DNA from: Thioflexithrix psekupsensis
GTDB lineage: Bacteria; Pseudomonadota; Gammaproteobacteria; Beggiatoales; Beggiatoaceae
Length of the DNA stretch: 64,000 bases
Assembly: GCF_002149925.1 (NCBI RefSeq)
Contig: NZ_MSLT01000012.1
Span: forward strand, 620,001-684,000
Direction of reading: 5' to 3'
A model generated the notes under the pieces. That model did not search any database. It was not told the origin of the DNA and saw only the letters and a list, made by a program, of their open reading frames with translations. Made by a program: the position numbers and the translations under genes. Numbering within the stretch: the first letter of the stretch is position 1; every line of letters begins with the position of its first letter. Shown here one piece after another: positions 63,360-64,000 of the stretch.

Positions 63360-63524
63360 TCGCCTCATCAATGACTCCACCTGAGCTGCGTTGTGGCTTA
63401 TAATCGGTATAGCGAGATTGACTCGGTAAATGAGGTACTTCTTCTTTACTGTTTCGCATTGCCTCGGGCGAAATGTTGGGCGCGGATCAGCCCATCATTT
63501 TACACCTGTTAGAAATGCCTGTGG
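63360..63524. repeat. mosaic scar: fragment of sucA fused to fragment of mdh
   Basis: 63360-63441 matches 60470-60551 (inside sucA) with two mismatches seen. 63442-63524 matches 61020-61102 (inside mdh) with one mismatch. Both pieces are in the same orientation and order as in the original, but the 468 bp between them are missing. The fragment is non-coding here. It marks the right border of the methyltransferase segment. Confidence 0.93.
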
Positions 63525-63638
63525 ACGCGAAATACTTATTGCGAAAATATGGCAAAACTGAAGGCTTGCGCACACTCGACGCAATGTATTATATTTTGTG
63601 ACACAGAACGAGGGATTTGCAGTATTGCAAATACAAAA

Positions 63639-64000
63639 ATGACAACTATCACTGCACAACACTTACAATCTCTATTTTCTTCTATTTCCGAAGTCATGAG
63701 CCGTGATCATTATCGATTGCAACGGCAGTTACGCGATTGGCAACAATATCTTAAACATAAAAAACCCATTCCAGCCGATCAATATGAAAATTTCTTACAA
63801 GCCATTGCGCGTTCCACGCAAGAAAAACAACAACGGATTCTCAATTGTCCGGTGCCAGCATTTCCTGAAGAATTACCCATTTCTATGCACAGAGAGCAAA
63901 TTGGCGAATTAATTAAACAGCATCAAGTGGTCGTTATTGCAGGGGAAACGGGATCGGGAAAAACCACCCAATTGCCAAAGATTTGTTTAAGTATTGGTCG
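63639..64000 (+). CDS. hrpA: ATP-dependent RNA helicase HrpA, N-terminus
   Basis: The first 120 codons of a large DEAH-box helicase; the rest is outside the window. The N-terminal helical region (SLFSSISEVMSRDHYRLQRQL) matches HrpA, then LPISMHREQIGELIKQHQ leads into the Walker A motif VVVIAGETGSGKTTQLPKI. HrpA processes mRNA and rescues stalled ribosomes in relatives. It begins 114 bp after the sucA/mdh scar, so its promoter region may have been altered by that event. Confidence 0.92.
   Translation, partial: MTTITAQHLQSLFSSISEVMSRDHYRLQRQLRDWQQYLKHKKPIPADQYENFLQAIARSTQEKQQRILNCPVPAFPEELPISMHREQIGELIKQHQVVVIAGETGSGKTTQLPKICLSIG

Overview
The window looks like the chromosome of a low-GC, sulfur-oxidiser-type gammaproteobacterium. 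My best guess is a Beggiatoa/Thiotrichales relative, inferred from gene content and not from a marker gene. It encodes a Calvin-cycle phosphoribulokinase, accessory proteins for a cbb3 oxidase, a hydrogenase maturation protein (HypE), a full 2-oxoglutarate dehydrogenase complex with malate dehydrogenase and aconitase B, an incomplete PTS (HPr/EI), type II secretion and type IV pilin-like proteins, and a gamma-type tmRNA tag (ANDDNYALAA).

Layout. 0-14.8 kb is ordinary core DNA: PTS EI/HPr, a DUF2799 lipoprotein, a receiver-histidine kinase, ygfZ, gspG, hypE, a pilin/GspF-like mini-operon, an ABC-2 exporter, grxD, ccoS, a partial Mrp/Mbh-type membrane module, ssrA, hflD and a Cache-like secreted protein. 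14.9-16.0 kb is an IS630-type element with a frameshifted transposase, inserted 33 bp before metH. metH, a chemoreceptor, ispB and tRNA-Pro(CGG) follow.

23.8-55.0 kb is bounded by two CRISPR arrays that share a 28-bp repeat but lie in opposite orientation (29 repeats at 23994-25811; 26 full plus one cut repeat at 53172-54854). Their outer flanks are homologous inverted sequences with a conserved hairpin. No cas gene is visible in the window. Between the arrays core genes (acnB, prkB, ydbH/ydbL, slt, the ccoG-ccoH-tauE-like cluster, a GGDEF-EAL protein) alternate with accessory DNA. The accessory part holds a ligase-carrier-acyltransferase fusion, a DprE1-like oxidase, a small gene broken by three mobile elements, an Hsp70-like gene split by a 192-bp MITE, a DUF3800-like gene, and a VapBC-like pair whose toxin is cut by a palindromic repeat cluster that also cuts the second CRISPR array.

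55-61.9 kb is the sucA-sucB-lpd operon (minus strand), divergent from mdh. 62.0-63.5 kb is an accessory DNA methyltransferase with a truncated upstream partner and a scar made of fused fragments copied from sucA and mdh. The window ends inside hrpA.

The least ordinary material is the mobile-element archaeology, where element-free reading frames can be rebuilt to the base across TA target duplications; the CRISPR spacer families that look like alleles of the same protospacers; the sucA/mdh scar; and the three-domain membrane acyltransferase fusion.
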